DNA of 64,000 nt from JAWPMT01 sp965227935 (GTDB lineage: Bacteria; Bacteroidota; Bacteroidia; Cytophagales; Cyclobacteriaceae). Location of the stretch: contig CBDDGS010000032.1 of the NCBI GenBank assembly GCA_965227935.1, positions 1-64,000 on the forward strand, read 5' to 3'. Both the position numbers and the translations under genes were made by a program. Shown here piece after piece: positions 1 to 8,725 of the stretch (the stretch's first letter is position 1; the number at the start of each line of letters is the position of its first letter). The notes beneath the pieces were generated by a model, which was not told the origin of the DNA, ran no database searches, and saw only the letters and a list, made by a program, of their open reading frames with translations.

Positions 1-468
1 GCCGCCGAAGGTAATGAAAGTGTCTCCTCTCAGGATAGAGTTGTTGTTTTTATAAGTAGCAGCATCCCAATGGATACTCTTCGCGCAATGGCTGCGGATC
101 TTTCAAAGATTGAAGGTATTATGGTTATGCGTGGCGGCATTAATGGCCTTCAAGAAATTGTGCCAACACTTGAGTTCATTTCGGATATTTTAAAAGTTGA
201 TCCTACCTGCACCGAAAGGTGCAAAATGTTGTCAACCGATGTTTTGATTGACCCAATGCTTTTCCGTGAAAACGGAATTGAGAGGGTTCCTGCCGTTGCC
301 TTTATTGAGGATATGTCCGTGGGCACCTACTGTGAGCGAAAAGGCGAATCCCCTTCTGCCCGAAGGATTACGTTCGGTGATGCCAACATTTATGGTCATT
401 TAAAAGAACAGTCGAGAGATATAAACAACAGCTCTCTCTCAAAGTTTATGAACGTATTGGAGGGGTAA
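1..468 (+). CDS. trbC: TrbC-like pilus assembly protein (5' end outside window)
   Basis: The reading frame is open from base 1, so the N-terminus lies upstream of the window. The visible part carries the TrbC-family pattern: a hydrophobic strand VVVFISSSIPMDTLR, then VMRGGINGL, then a C-terminal part with VPAVAFIEDM and several cysteines. In F-type transfer systems TrbC is a periplasmic protein needed for pilus assembly. The frame ends at 468 and its TAA overlaps the ATG of the next gene (TAATG), so the two are translationally linked. Family assignment is by pattern; the missing N-terminus limits certainty. Confidence 0.8.
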   Translation, partial: AAEGNESVSSQDRVVVFISSSIPMDTLRAMAADLSKIEGIMVMRGGINGLQEIVPTLEFISDILKVDPTCTERCKMLSTDVLIDPMLFRENGIERVPAVAFIEDMSVGTYCERKGESPSARRITFGDANIYGHLKEQSRDINNSSLSKFMNVLEG

Positions 469-962
469 TGTCTGACGTGTCATGGAAGACAAAATTTAAA
501 GCACTCCCAAATTGGGAAAAGGCTTTATTTATTGCGATACTTTTAATGCCTTTGTATGTCGTTGACAAAGGCATTAAACGCTTGGATTTTGTAACCTCTG
601 AATCTATAGACGCACGGATGGTATTCAAGACCGGCGAGACTGCCAAAGTAGGTAGCTATGCCAGATTTGCGATGCCACGCATTGACGATCCTGACACTTT
701 GATGAACGTCACAAAAAGGATCGTTTGTGGACCAGGCGATATTCTGAGAATCGAAAATCTTCAGGTTTATTGCAATGGTGAGCTTTTGGGAACCCAGATG
801 GAAACAACGCCGGCTGGCTATCCTTTACCTGTTTTTTCTTATAATGGAGTCATCCCAGACCACATGGCTTTTGCGATGGGAGATCACCCAGCCAGCTATG
901 ATAGTCGTTATTGGGGTTTAATTGATATTCGCCATGCTGAAAGAGTCAGCAAAGTCTTTTAG
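468..962 (+). CDS. S26-family (TraF/TrhF-like) signal peptidase of the transfer system
   Basis: A 164-residue protein with one N-terminal membrane segment (about residues 18-35) followed by a signal-peptidase-I-like periplasmic domain. The general-base region TKRIVCGPGD and the C-terminal box MGDHPASYDSRYWG are clear S26 motifs. The nucleophile motif is unusual: SESIDAR stands where SMPxG or SxPxR is normal. Such peptidases (TrhF of R27, TraF of RP4) process or cyclise pilin and other transfer proteins at the inner membrane; that role is inferred here. The start overlaps the trbC stop by one base, and AGGAGG-type signals precede the next gene. Confidence 0.75.
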   Translation: MSDVSWKTKFKALPNWEKALFIAILLMPLYVVDKGIKRLDFVTSESIDARMVFKTGETAKVGSYARFAMPRIDDPDTLMNVTKRIVCGPGDILRIENLQVYCNGELLGTQMETTPAGYPLPVFSYNGVIPDHMAFAMGDHPASYDSRYWGLIDIRHAERVSKVF

Positions 963-971
963 GAGGGAACC

Positions 972-1343
972 ATGTTTAAATCTATTGCGGTCGCGATGCT
1001 TGTTATTTTAATTTCCGGTTGCGCCACTCTTTCTGGAGCCGGAAAAAAGGAAGTCACAATTTCCTCTGATCCATCTGGCGCTCAAGTCTATCTAAACGGT
1101 GATTTTGTAGGCGAGACGCCGCTTCATCAGACTGTAAACCCTCGTGACGTCCCTACTCTTAGCATCAGGAAGGAAGGGTATAAATCGGCCTCATATTCAT
1201 TCAAAACCGTTCACAACAAGAAGGTTAGAGGCAATGTCGCCCTGGGGCCGTTGTATTTCATCGGCGAAGGAATAGACGGCATGACCTCTAGCTACATGAC
1301 CGTTGAAGAGGATGAAGTACACATTACCCTGGAGAAGGAATAA
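972..1343 (+). CDS. PEGA-domain lipoprotein
   Basis: A 123-residue lipoprotein. The signal peptide ends in a lipobox LISGC (Cys at about residue 17), so it should be lipidated and anchored in a membrane facing the periplasm. Residues 27-75 form a PEGA domain: ISSDPSGAQVYLNGDFVGETPL, which is the typical surface beta-fold repeat. A strong Shine-Dalgarno (AGGAGGG) precedes the ATG. It lies inside the transfer operon and overlaps traF by one base (TAATG). It is not a standard F-type component; it may stabilise the outer-membrane complex or act in surface exclusion, but this is inference from context only. Confidence 0.7.
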   Translation: MFKSIAVAMLVILISGCATLSGAGKKEVTISSDPSGAQVYLNGDFVGETPLHQTVNPRDVPTLSIRKEGYKSASYSFKTVHNKKVRGNVALGPLYFIGEGIDGMTSSYMTVEEDEVHITLEKE

Positions 1344-2143
1344 TGAAAATTTCATTGATCCTGATCTTATCTATGGTCGCGGTTATTGCTACTGGCTCTC
1401 AAAATAATCCTGACAGCAAGAATGGTTATTTTTGGTATGAGGATCCGCCAGAGCCCAAAGAAGAAGCGGAAACCGAGAACAAAGAATATCCGAAACCATC
1501 TATTCCAAGCCATGAAGCGATGATGGACATGCACCCTGACGCGCTTCACAAGCTTCTTGAAGACTCAAGGAAGTACGCCGTCTATACCCGGAACGTTGAT
1601 GACGTTGTTGATTATTACAAGGTACAGGATGCAGTGAGACGTAAGGCCGCAGCTTTCACATCCTTGACCTCTCTTGCGATGCTGCAAAACCCTGAGCTGA
1701 ATGCCCGTTCTCAGTATGCAGTTACCACTCCCGGCAAAAACGCACGCAAACAGCAACTCGACAGCTTTGTTAGCACAAAGCTTGCAGAGAATAGATCCCG
1801 CTTCGCTTTGGGTTTCTTTGTGAGGGAAAGCTGTGGGGTGTGCGCTGCACAGCGCCCTACCCTTCAGTTCTTTCAGGACAAACACGGCTGGATTGTTCAA
1901 GAGATTGATATTGATGAACGCCCAGATATTGCACATCGGTTTAACGTCACAGTAACGCCCATGATAATCCTTATAGAACGGGGCTCCTCACGGTGGCAAA
2001 ACATAGCAGTCGGCGCCGAATCTTTAAGCATGATCGAGCAAAACACATACCGGTCTATCCGATTGTTACAGGGCGAGGTTGACCCACAACAGTTTTACAC
2101 CAATGAAGCCACCCAGGATGGCTTCTTCGATCCGGGCGCATAG
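1343..2143 (+). CDS. traF: TraF, F-type conjugation thioredoxin-like protein
   Basis: A 266-residue exported protein. A signal peptide is followed by a polar, Pro/Glu-rich linker and a C-terminal thioredoxin fold containing an active-site-type CGVC at residues 164-167, then VTVTPMIIL with the cis-proline loop. F-plasmid TraF often lacks the cysteines, whereas many environmental MPF_F TraF proteins keep CxxC; this one keeps it and could be redox-active in folding TraH/TraU-type proteins with the DsbC-like protein at 58,989. Located directly before traH, as in F. Confidence 0.9.
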   Translation: MKISLILILSMVAVIATGSQNNPDSKNGYFWYEDPPEPKEEAETENKEYPKPSIPSHEAMMDMHPDALHKLLEDSRKYAVYTRNVDDVVDYYKVQDAVRRKAAAFTSLTSLAMLQNPELNARSQYAVTTPGKNARKQQLDSFVSTKLAENRSRFALGFFVRESCGVCAAQRPTLQFFQDKHGWIVQEIDIDERPDIAHRFNVTVTPMIILIERGSSRWQNIAVGAESLSMIEQNTYRSIRLLQGEVDPQQFYTNEATQDGFFDPGA

Positions 2144-2151
2144 GAGGCAAC

Positions 2152-3528
2152 ATGAAAAGGATTATTCTGCTATTTATCACTGCTATTTTGCCTGGCATCA
2201 GCTTTGCTGCAAATTGGGCTGAAGACTGGTTCGATAACAGCGTTGCGACACCCAGCAGTTCATTTGAAGGCCAAAAGCGGGGTTTCTATAACGCACCTGG
2301 TTTCAGCGGTCGTGTTCATGTGGCTACTGATAATCCAATAACTATCACCACCCCTAAAATTGAAGCAGGTTGTGGTGGTATCGACATGTTTCTTGGGGGC
2401 GTCAGCTTTCTTGACGAGGACTACCTTGTCCAAAAATTCCAGAATATCATGCAGGCCGCACCTGCCGTTGCCTTTGATATGGCACTGAAAACAATGTGCA
2501 AGGAATGTAGCGAAACAATCACCAAGCTTGAAGCTGCAGCCAACTGGTTGAATGGGCTCCAAATGAACGAGTGCGCTATGAGCAAAAAACTTGTAGCTAC
2601 TGTTTCTGAAGGCGACCCAAACATCCTGAAACCTATGTGGGGGGAAATGACCAGCGGTGTATCTCTCGGCCAGGCCGTAGACAGAAGCTGGACAGAAGCA
2701 CAAGAAAATGTTCGTGCAAATGATGGGAAACCCACTCAAGACCTAAAATCCTTGACAGCTCAATGCCCTGCCGATTTTAAAGCCATCTTCCAAGATGGCA
2801 GCCTTATTCACCACGTGGCGGACCGCGTTGGGCTCACCGATTACGAAGACACTATTCGTGGATTCCTGGGTGATGTATTCATCAAAGCTGGGAATACAGA
2901 CCTTATCCCAACTGCCTATGAGATTCCGCCCTGCTCAGAAAATGAAGGAATGACAGTCAAAGACATGCTTGAAGGCAACGTTTATGACCAAACGGTTGCC
3001 CAAGCCTGCGCAAAAAGTTCAGGGAAATCAGTTAGGGATATCGTGACTGAGCGCATGACGGACCTGGTTGACAATATGAAAAACAACCAGCCGCAACCTA
3101 CAGAAGTTGCAAACTTCATTAACACATCAGGCCATATTCCTGTCTACGCAATTCTACGGAAAGCCGTTATTAAAAATAATGAAGCCGCACAAATATCTGT
3201 TCTTCAAGATGTCGTTGGCACAACCTATTCCGCCCATATTCTCAATGATCTTTACAGAAATATCAGCGTGGCGATGAATGAAGTACGCAAGGCCTCATCC
3301 CCAATTGGCGCCTCTGGTGCCACCGGCCAGTGTGATCCGCGCATTTATAGTGGAGCGATATCTAAGTTTGAGAACTTGCATAAACGACTTCGCGAACAGA
3401 TCTATGCGCTTAATGAACACTATCGGAATCAGATTGCTTCTTATAGCGCGGGTCTAATGGCTGCAAACTACCACGAGGAAGATGCAGCAAGAACCCAGAA
3501 CAGCAAACCCAACCAGCTAGGCAAGTAA
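2152..3528 (+). CDS. traH: TraH, pilus assembly protein
   Basis: A 458-residue exported protein whose signal peptide ends near SFAANWAE. It has the TraH hallmarks: a glycine-rich IEAGCGGIDMFLGGVSFL segment close to the N-terminus, paired cysteines (KTMCKECSETI), and an overall length near that of F TraH. TraH is a periplasmic or outer-membrane-associated protein needed for F-pilus extension. It is preceded by AGGAGG and followed two bases later by traG, the conserved traF-traH-traG order. Confidence 0.93.
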   Translation: MKRIILLFITAILPGISFAANWAEDWFDNSVATPSSSFEGQKRGFYNAPGFSGRVHVATDNPITITTPKIEAGCGGIDMFLGGVSFLDEDYLVQKFQNIMQAAPAVAFDMALKTMCKECSETITKLEAAANWLNGLQMNECAMSKKLVATVSEGDPNILKPMWGEMTSGVSLGQAVDRSWTEAQENVRANDGKPTQDLKSLTAQCPADFKAIFQDGSLIHHVADRVGLTDYEDTIRGFLGDVFIKAGNTDLIPTAYEIPPCSENEGMTVKDMLEGNVYDQTVAQACAKSSGKSVRDIVTERMTDLVDNMKNNQPQPTEVANFINTSGHIPVYAILRKAVIKNNEAAQISVLQDVVGTTYSAHILNDLYRNISVAMNEVRKASSPIGASGATGQCDPRIYSGAISKFENLHKRLREQIYALNEHYRNQIASYSAGLMAANYHEEDAARTQNSKPNQLGK

Positions 3529-3530
3529 CC

Positions 3531-6500
3531 ATGAAAGCAAGGAAGCTTCTCTATCTTTTGTGTCTCTTATTTTTACTGCCTGTCGAGGCTTACGCTGACT
3601 GGGACTATTACACCTACGGTGCCTTTGACCAAGTTTCTGATTCTTTTGAAAGGCTGGCTTTGATCTATTCTGATAATCGATACGGCGCTGTGGTAGGCGT
3701 CATGTTGATTATCGGTTTCACTGTAGCTCTTATTGGCTTGGCCATGAAACAGAATGGCCCGGGAAAAATTGTGCTTCCATTCATTGGCGGCCTTGTCTTT
3801 ACTGCCGCTATTGTCCCCACTGACACAATTCATGTTTATGACCCCACGGTCAATCGCTATGAAGCGGTGGGGGATGTTCCGGCACTCATCGCACTGGGGG
3901 CCGGAATCACCAATTCAATCGAAAGAAGCATTACTGAAACCGTTGCTCAAAACCCAGCTAATCCCGGGACCCCAGAACGCCAGGACCTGGGGTTGAAGAT
4001 GCTCATTGAAGCGGCCAAGCAGGCAGGGAATGGCCCCAATGATCATTACAACATGCGTACGCTGGTTGAGTATTTCACTTCATGTGGTGACGTAGCTGGC
4101 AGCGTACCAGGGTCAACCTACTCATCATCCGATCTTCGCGGTGGGCTCATAGAACCCATGGATGCTATGGAAGCCATGGCACTACAAGGTGCCTATACAA
4201 CAGCCTACAGTGCCTCTGCAAAATCTGGTGTTTCCCGGACTTGCAAAGACACTTGGGACAACCAGCTGAAACCATGGCTTACCAGCACAGGAACCCTTAA
4301 TGGCGTTTTATCAAACCTTTGCCGTACATCCGAATATGACCCTTCTGTAGCAGCTGAATTTCAATCATGCCGCGATGAATTAGCTCGGGCAGCAGAGACA
4401 TCAACAGGCATTAATGGGGTAAATCTTGACCGGTATCTACAGAATAGAATCATTGCCAACGGTATTTACCAAGCAATCAACACCAACAACCCTGAGATTT
4501 CGATTGAACAGTTGGTAAACAGACAGGTTGCCTCAGAAAGTATTGGTGCGGCAATTTCCGCCCAGAGCTGGATGCCTACGCTACGAGGGTCTGTCATTGG
4601 AATCACTTTTGGCATTATTCCCATTGTCCTCGCTTTTATCGTAACTCCTCTCTTCAACAAAACTTTGTTGATCACTATGGGGCTACTGATGTTTACGGTT
4701 TTCTGGGGCGTTATTGATAGTTATCTCTACACTGCTGCACTAGACCAATACGCCCGCGTATTCACTGAGGCACAGCAATATGGGATGGGTCTTATCAATT
4801 TTTGGCTAACACCAACTGACTCTATGAAGGCGTTGTCGATCCTCACTCAATCCAGAGGCAACGCAATTATGATCGCAACCTTTCTCTCTGCAGCGCTCTT
4901 TGGCTTAAGCGCTTATGGCCTATCTCAAATTGCGCAATCATACAATGACGCCACTGAAAACAAAGGTAAGCAAGAGTCTGAAAAACAGTACGACCCCGTA
5001 TCAAATAGCAATTATGTTGACTCCTTGGCACAGGCTCAGGCAGGTGCCCAGGCCGAAGGCCAATTTGGACTCGCAGGTATGCGTGATGCCAACCTTGCCG
5101 GTAGAGCGGAAAGTATTGCCGGCACCAGTGAGCTGAAAAACCAGACTGGAATGGGGGCAGCAGATGCGGGCGCAAGCCTTGGCGAAATTTCTGGTGCTAC
5201 TCGTGCCGGAAACCTCAATGAAACTCAAAAGATCGCTGAACAAACAGGTCAGTCTGCCCCGGGCCTCGCCGCCCAGACCTCAGCAACAGAAACCGCTAGT
5301 CGTATCGGTGACGCAAGCGGTACTGACAAAGCCGCCGAAACCATGATGAATGGCGACACGTTCAGAATGGCTGAAATGAACAAACAGATTGAAGCCGAGC
5401 GTTCCACTGGAGGAAATAAGACGTGGGCAGATATGGCCGACACTATGGTTGAGCAAAACCCCGGGATGACCAAGGAACAGGCTTGGGAAAACCTTGCGAA
5501 AATGGATAATTCCACCTATGCGACATTCCAGGCCGCCGGTGGAGACGAACATACTATTAGCCGCCTAATTGATATTAACGGTGAGCGAAGCGTTAATGAG
5601 CCCCTAGCCTTCGATGATGGGATGAAAGAGCTTGGCAGTAGCACAGCCGAAGGCGCCCGGGCTGAAGGTCTGTCTCGGGCAGCGCAGGCCGCAGGTACCG
5701 ACAAAGCAATAGGGGAAGAAGGTTTGGCAGCTAGTGCGGCCACTACCTTTGTGGGGCAAAAGCAAGCGATTGCGGATATGCGGGAAACCCTGCAGACCGC
5801 TTCCCAGAATGGGGGTCTGGATCGTATGCAGGAACAGCTTGCTGAAGGCAAAGTCTCCCAGGAATACGGTCGAGCTTTGGCGGGGCTGCAAGCGGCAAAC
5901 GCTATGGGCATGACGCCTGTTAATTCCGAAAGATCTCAAAATCTAAGTAGTATCACTGTTCCTGTAACACCAGAACAGGCAGGCGATTTCCATGATCGAG
6001 GAATTATTGATACTCAGCAGCACAACACCTTGTCTGAATCTGGCGGGACGATCACCTTTGCTCTTGATCCAGTCCATGGAAAAGGGTCCGTCACATCACA
6101 GGCAATGGCTGGCGATGCTGCGTCACGTAATGACTCCCTTACCAGGGACTCCAGCGTCAATATCGATTCTAGCGTGACTGAAAACGATCAGTATCGCCGT
6201 TCTACTGGTGCCGATGTCGGCACCGGCTCTGGCAATGTCTTCGAGGCTCTGCAGGAACCCTCAACTGTTCAGCGCGTTCTTGAAGAAGATGGAGGGGACT
6301 ACATTGTTGCTGAAAACCTGTCTAATGCCATGGGCTCTATTCTCAATACAGGGTTAAGTGTTCAAAACAATCGTGCGCTGAATACATCCGCCGGCATCAG
6401 TGCTGGACCTGGCGGCAAAGGGGGAGGTAGCAATGATCTGCAAGATAGCAACAGGGATGGCGCTGCTGGTGGCGGCCAAGGAATGACCGGGTTGTTCGCT

Positions 6501-6851
6501 GGCTACAACGAATCAGCCATCACAACTCGGAGCGCGGAGGCAAATATCATGACAGCATCTTTTGTGAACGCGATTTCCGCAATGCGCGAACAGGCACGCT
6601 CCGAAGGGTATGATAATCCCTACGCTGAAAACCTGAGAACATCTGAATTGGTAGCTGAATTTGCAGACAGTATGCAAAAAGGCACATTCTCCACTGTCAA
6701 AGGCGAAGCCGATGGCGAATCAGTAAATGATGCCGTTCAGGAATATTTTGACAGCAAGGGGTATAATGTAGCTTCGGAATCCATTAACAGCGAAACCAGC
6801 TGGTTTGGTAACTCCACAGGAATTAAAGAGGACACATTCACAAAAGAGTAA
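3531..6851 (+). CDS. traG: TraG, mating-pair stabilisation and pilus assembly protein
   Basis: A large 1106-residue inner-membrane protein. The signal-like N-terminus and three to four hydrophobic segments in the first third and around residues 345-470 match TraG_N. After about residue 480 the sequence becomes soluble, Ala/Gly/Gln/Thr-rich and repetitive (AQAQAGAQAEGQ and related stretches), the variable periplasmic tail known to work in mating-pair stabilisation and recognition of the partner's exclusion protein. Length is a little above F TraG (938). Start ATG follows the traH stop closely. Confidence 0.92.
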   Translation: MKARKLLYLLCLLFLLPVEAYADWDYYTYGAFDQVSDSFERLALIYSDNRYGAVVGVMLIIGFTVALIGLAMKQNGPGKIVLPFIGGLVFTAAIVPTDTIHVYDPTVNRYEAVGDVPALIALGAGITNSIERSITETVAQNPANPGTPERQDLGLKMLIEAAKQAGNGPNDHYNMRTLVEYFTSCGDVAGSVPGSTYSSSDLRGGLIEPMDAMEAMALQGAYTTAYSASAKSGVSRTCKDTWDNQLKPWLTSTGTLNGVLSNLCRTSEYDPSVAAEFQSCRDELARAAETSTGINGVNLDRYLQNRIIANGIYQAINTNNPEISIEQLVNRQVASESIGAAISAQSWMPTLRGSVIGITFGIIPIVLAFIVTPLFNKTLLITMGLLMFTVFWGVIDSYLYTAALDQYARVFTEAQQYGMGLINFWLTPTDSMKALSILTQSRGNAIMIATFLSAALFGLSAYGLSQIAQSYNDATENKGKQESEKQYDPVSNSNYVDSLAQAQAGAQAEGQFGLAGMRDANLAGRAESIAGTSELKNQTGMGAADAGASLGEISGATRAGNLNETQKIAEQTGQSAPGLAAQTSATETASRIGDASGTDKAAETMMNGDTFRMAEMNKQIEAERSTGGNKTWADMADTMVEQNPGMTKEQAWENLAKMDNSTYATFQAAGGDEHTISRLIDINGERSVNEPLAFDDGMKELGSSTAEGARAEGLSRAAQAAGTDKAIGEEGLAASAATTFVGQKQAIADMRETLQTASQNGGLDRMQEQLAEGKVSQEYGRALAGLQAANAMGMTPVNSERSQNLSSITVPVTPEQAGDFHDRGIIDTQQHNTLSESGGTITFALDPVHGKGSVTSQAMAGDAASRNDSLTRDSSVNIDSSVTENDQYRRSTGADVGTGSGNVFEALQEPSTVQRVLEEDGGDYIVAENLSNAMGSILNTGLSVQNNRALNTSAGISAGPGGKGGGSNDLQDSNRDGAAGGGQGMTGLFAGYNESAITTRSAEANIMTASFVNAISAMREQARSEGYDNPYAENLRTSELVAEFADSMQKGTFSTVKGEADGESVNDAVQEYFDSKGYNVASESINSETSWFGNSTGIKEDTFTKE

Positions 6852-6861
6852 GGAGACAGGA

Positions 6862-7110
6862 ATGAAACCGAAGACAAGGAAAGTTCTCAAAGCCGGCCTG
6901 GTATTGGTGGTATCACTTGTCACAAGCCCCATCAGGGGTTTTGTGGCCGTGATCGACTTCCTTTCCAGGCATTTGCCGAATAACGGCAACCCTGACCTTC
7001 ATACTCAGGACGTGATCGCTCAGTCCCGCAGTAACGGCTGGCACACAGTCGGTGGAGGGGCTCGCGGTGTGAGCCCTACCGCCCTTGCCATGTCAAAAAA
7101 TCAAAAATAG
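6862..7110 (+). CDS. Small membrane or exported protein of the transfer operon
   Basis: An 82-residue protein with a basic N-terminus (MKPKTRKVLK) and one hydrophobic segment at about residues 10-30, which could be a signal or a membrane anchor. The start at 6862 has a good AGGAGACAGG Shine-Dalgarno; an upstream in-frame start would lie inside traG. It sits between traG and the transglycosylase with only three bases to the latter, so it is probably co-transcribed. No family recognised. Confidence 0.6.
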   Translation: MKPKTRKVLKAGLVLVVSLVTSPIRGFVAVIDFLSRHLPNNGNPDLHTQDVIAQSRSNGWHTVGGGARGVSPTALAMSKNQK

Positions 7111-7113
7111 GGG

Positions 7114-7668
7114 GTGTCTGTGCGCCCCCTGCCCTTCATTTTCCTATTTTTCCTCCTGACTACTTCCAGCTCATCTTGGGCATTTTGTTTCAACCAAGCT
7201 GCTCAGAATTACAATGTGCCAGAAAAACTCCTGCGCGCCATTGCCGCTCATGAAAGCTCGATGAATCCCAAGGCGGTCAGCAAGAAAAACTCAGATGGCA
7301 CCTATGACATTGGACTAATGCAAATCAATAGCTGGTGGATGCCTCAACTCTACAAGTACGGCATTACCCAGAATTCTCTCCTGAACAACCCATGTCTTAA
7401 CCTTCATGTTGGCGCCTGGATACTTGCAACAAACTTCCACACGCATGGTAAATCTTGGAACTCTGTCGGTGCGTACAACGCAGGATTCAAACCTGAGCGT
7501 CAAAATCTGAGAGAAAACTATGTTGGGCTAATCAAGCGGCAACTTGTTAAAATTGAAAATAACAAAAACCAAACCCCAGCAAGGAAGAATCCCCTCCCTC
7601 CCCACCTTGCTGCATCGACTACATATGGATTTGGTTCTGTTCAATTTGAAAATTCAGAAACCCGCTAA
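7114..7668 (+). CDS. Lytic transglycosylase (VirB1 / F orf169 type)
   Basis: A 184-residue secreted protein: signal peptide ending near SSWA, then an SLT fold. The catalytic glutamate is in IAAHESSMNP (about residue 47), followed by YDIGLMQINSWW and VGAYNAGF, the three classical goose-lysozyme-like boxes. It opens peptidoglycan locally for assembly of the transfer channel. The start is GTG at 7114 (or GTG 7120). It closes this arm of the transfer operon and meets the convergent minus-strand gene 7706-8704. Confidence 0.9.
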   Translation: MSVRPLPFIFLFFLLTTSSSSWAFCFNQAAQNYNVPEKLLRAIAAHESSMNPKAVSKKNSDGTYDIGLMQINSWWMPQLYKYGITQNSLLNNPCLNLHVGAWILATNFHTHGKSWNSVGAYNAGFKPERQNLRENYVGLIKRQLVKIENNKNQTPARKNPLPPHLAASTTYGFGSVQFENSETR

Positions 7669-7705
7669 CCTAAAAACATTTCTACCAATTTTAAAGCCAT
7701 AGAAC

Positions 7706-8704
7706 TCAATCGCCCTTACCCCCAGTACGCACCTTCACCAACAGATGAATGCCCGCCTTCACACAGGCCTCATCTTCGCTAAATCCGGCCTTCTGAAACC
7801 CTCTTACCATGTGAATAAACTGCTCTGGATTCTTATCGGCCAGCTCCTTCTCTGTTTCCGTGAGTCCCTGGTATCCCCTCGGATACCGGGTCTCTCGCCC
7901 TGAAAACAACATCTGCTCCTTAGGGTCCACAGGGTCTATAAGTGCCGGCGGCTCAACACATTCGTAGTACCTGGTATCAAACAATTCGTGGCGTCGATCT
8001 TTGATCCCACCGGCCGGCATTGTCTGCCAATCTCCCTGTTTCTCGGTGCGGCGCGCCTTTTCTGCAAGTATGTCTGGGTGATTATCGAGCGGGTGAGCAA
8101 TCCACCGGGACGTAAAGTAAGGAGTTACACCAAATAACATCTTCTCTCCAGCTTTTGTGAACAGGTCGCGGGCCTGGCCGATAATATTCCGGCCGTCTCG
8201 CATTTCGTGGTCGATTGCCTTCTGAATTGGCTCCAGATTGATTTCCAGAAAACCGGATTTGTCCCTGTTTTCTGGTAACACCGGAGATTCCCTGCCTGGG
8301 TAAGATAGGTATATGTGCAACTGGAAATCACCGATAGATCCGGATAAATCGAAATTGCTGATACCATCACTCCAGCGGATATCCGTCAGTACCGTACTGC
8401 CCCGGTATTCTTTCCCAAAGTAAATTACCGGAGGTGTGGTTATGTCCGGCAATTCGCCGGCCCGGGCAGCGTCGGCAATAAATTGCCGACAGCTCACCAG
8501 GAATGAAATCTCACACTCTTCCGCAGGGCCATTATCCGGTGATGCGTCGTGAGAAAAATGCCACTGATTCACCGGACCTTTTTTGGCCATCACTGCTTGT
8601 CCGCAAGAAGGACAGGTACAGCGGCAAGCCTTACCGGAAGGCACTGCACTGACTTCTACAACTCGACCGTGTGTTTGGGAAAAGGCGAAAGGGATTTTTA
8701 TCAT
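7706..8704 (-). CDS. CoiA-like protein downstream of the relaxase
   Basis: A 332-residue cytoplasmic protein. The N-terminus (ACRCTCPSCGQAVMAKKG, then WHFSHD) is the zinc-ribbon plus HFxH module found at the start of CoiA-like competence and putative nuclease proteins. The middle part, rich in aromatic residues and Asp/Glu, is less characteristic. It follows the relaxase gene by 21 bp and is probably the last gene of the relaxase operon. A role in processing transferred single-stranded DNA is plausible but inferred. Confidence 0.6.
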   Translation of the reverse strand: MIKIPFAFSQTHGRVVEVSAVPSGKACRCTCPSCGQAVMAKKGPVNQWHFSHDASPDNGPAEECEISFLVSCRQFIADAARAGELPDITTPPVIYFGKEYRGSTVLTDIRWSDGISNFDLSGSIGDFQLHIYLSYPGRESPVLPENRDKSGFLEINLEPIQKAIDHEMRDGRNIIGQARDLFTKAGEKMLFGVTPYFTSRWIAHPLDNHPDILAEKARRTEKQGDWQTMPAGGIKDRRHELFDTRYYECVEPPALIDPVDPKEQMLFSGRETRYPRGYQGLTETEKELADKNPEQFIHMVRGFQKAGFSEDEACVKAGIHLLVKVRTGGKGD

Positions 8705-8725
8705 GAGGCTTTATACTTCCACGAA

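Noticed and set aside
5516..5939. Minus-strand open frames inside traG
   Set aside because: Antisense shadows of the repetitive Ala/Gly-rich traG tail; no supporting signal.
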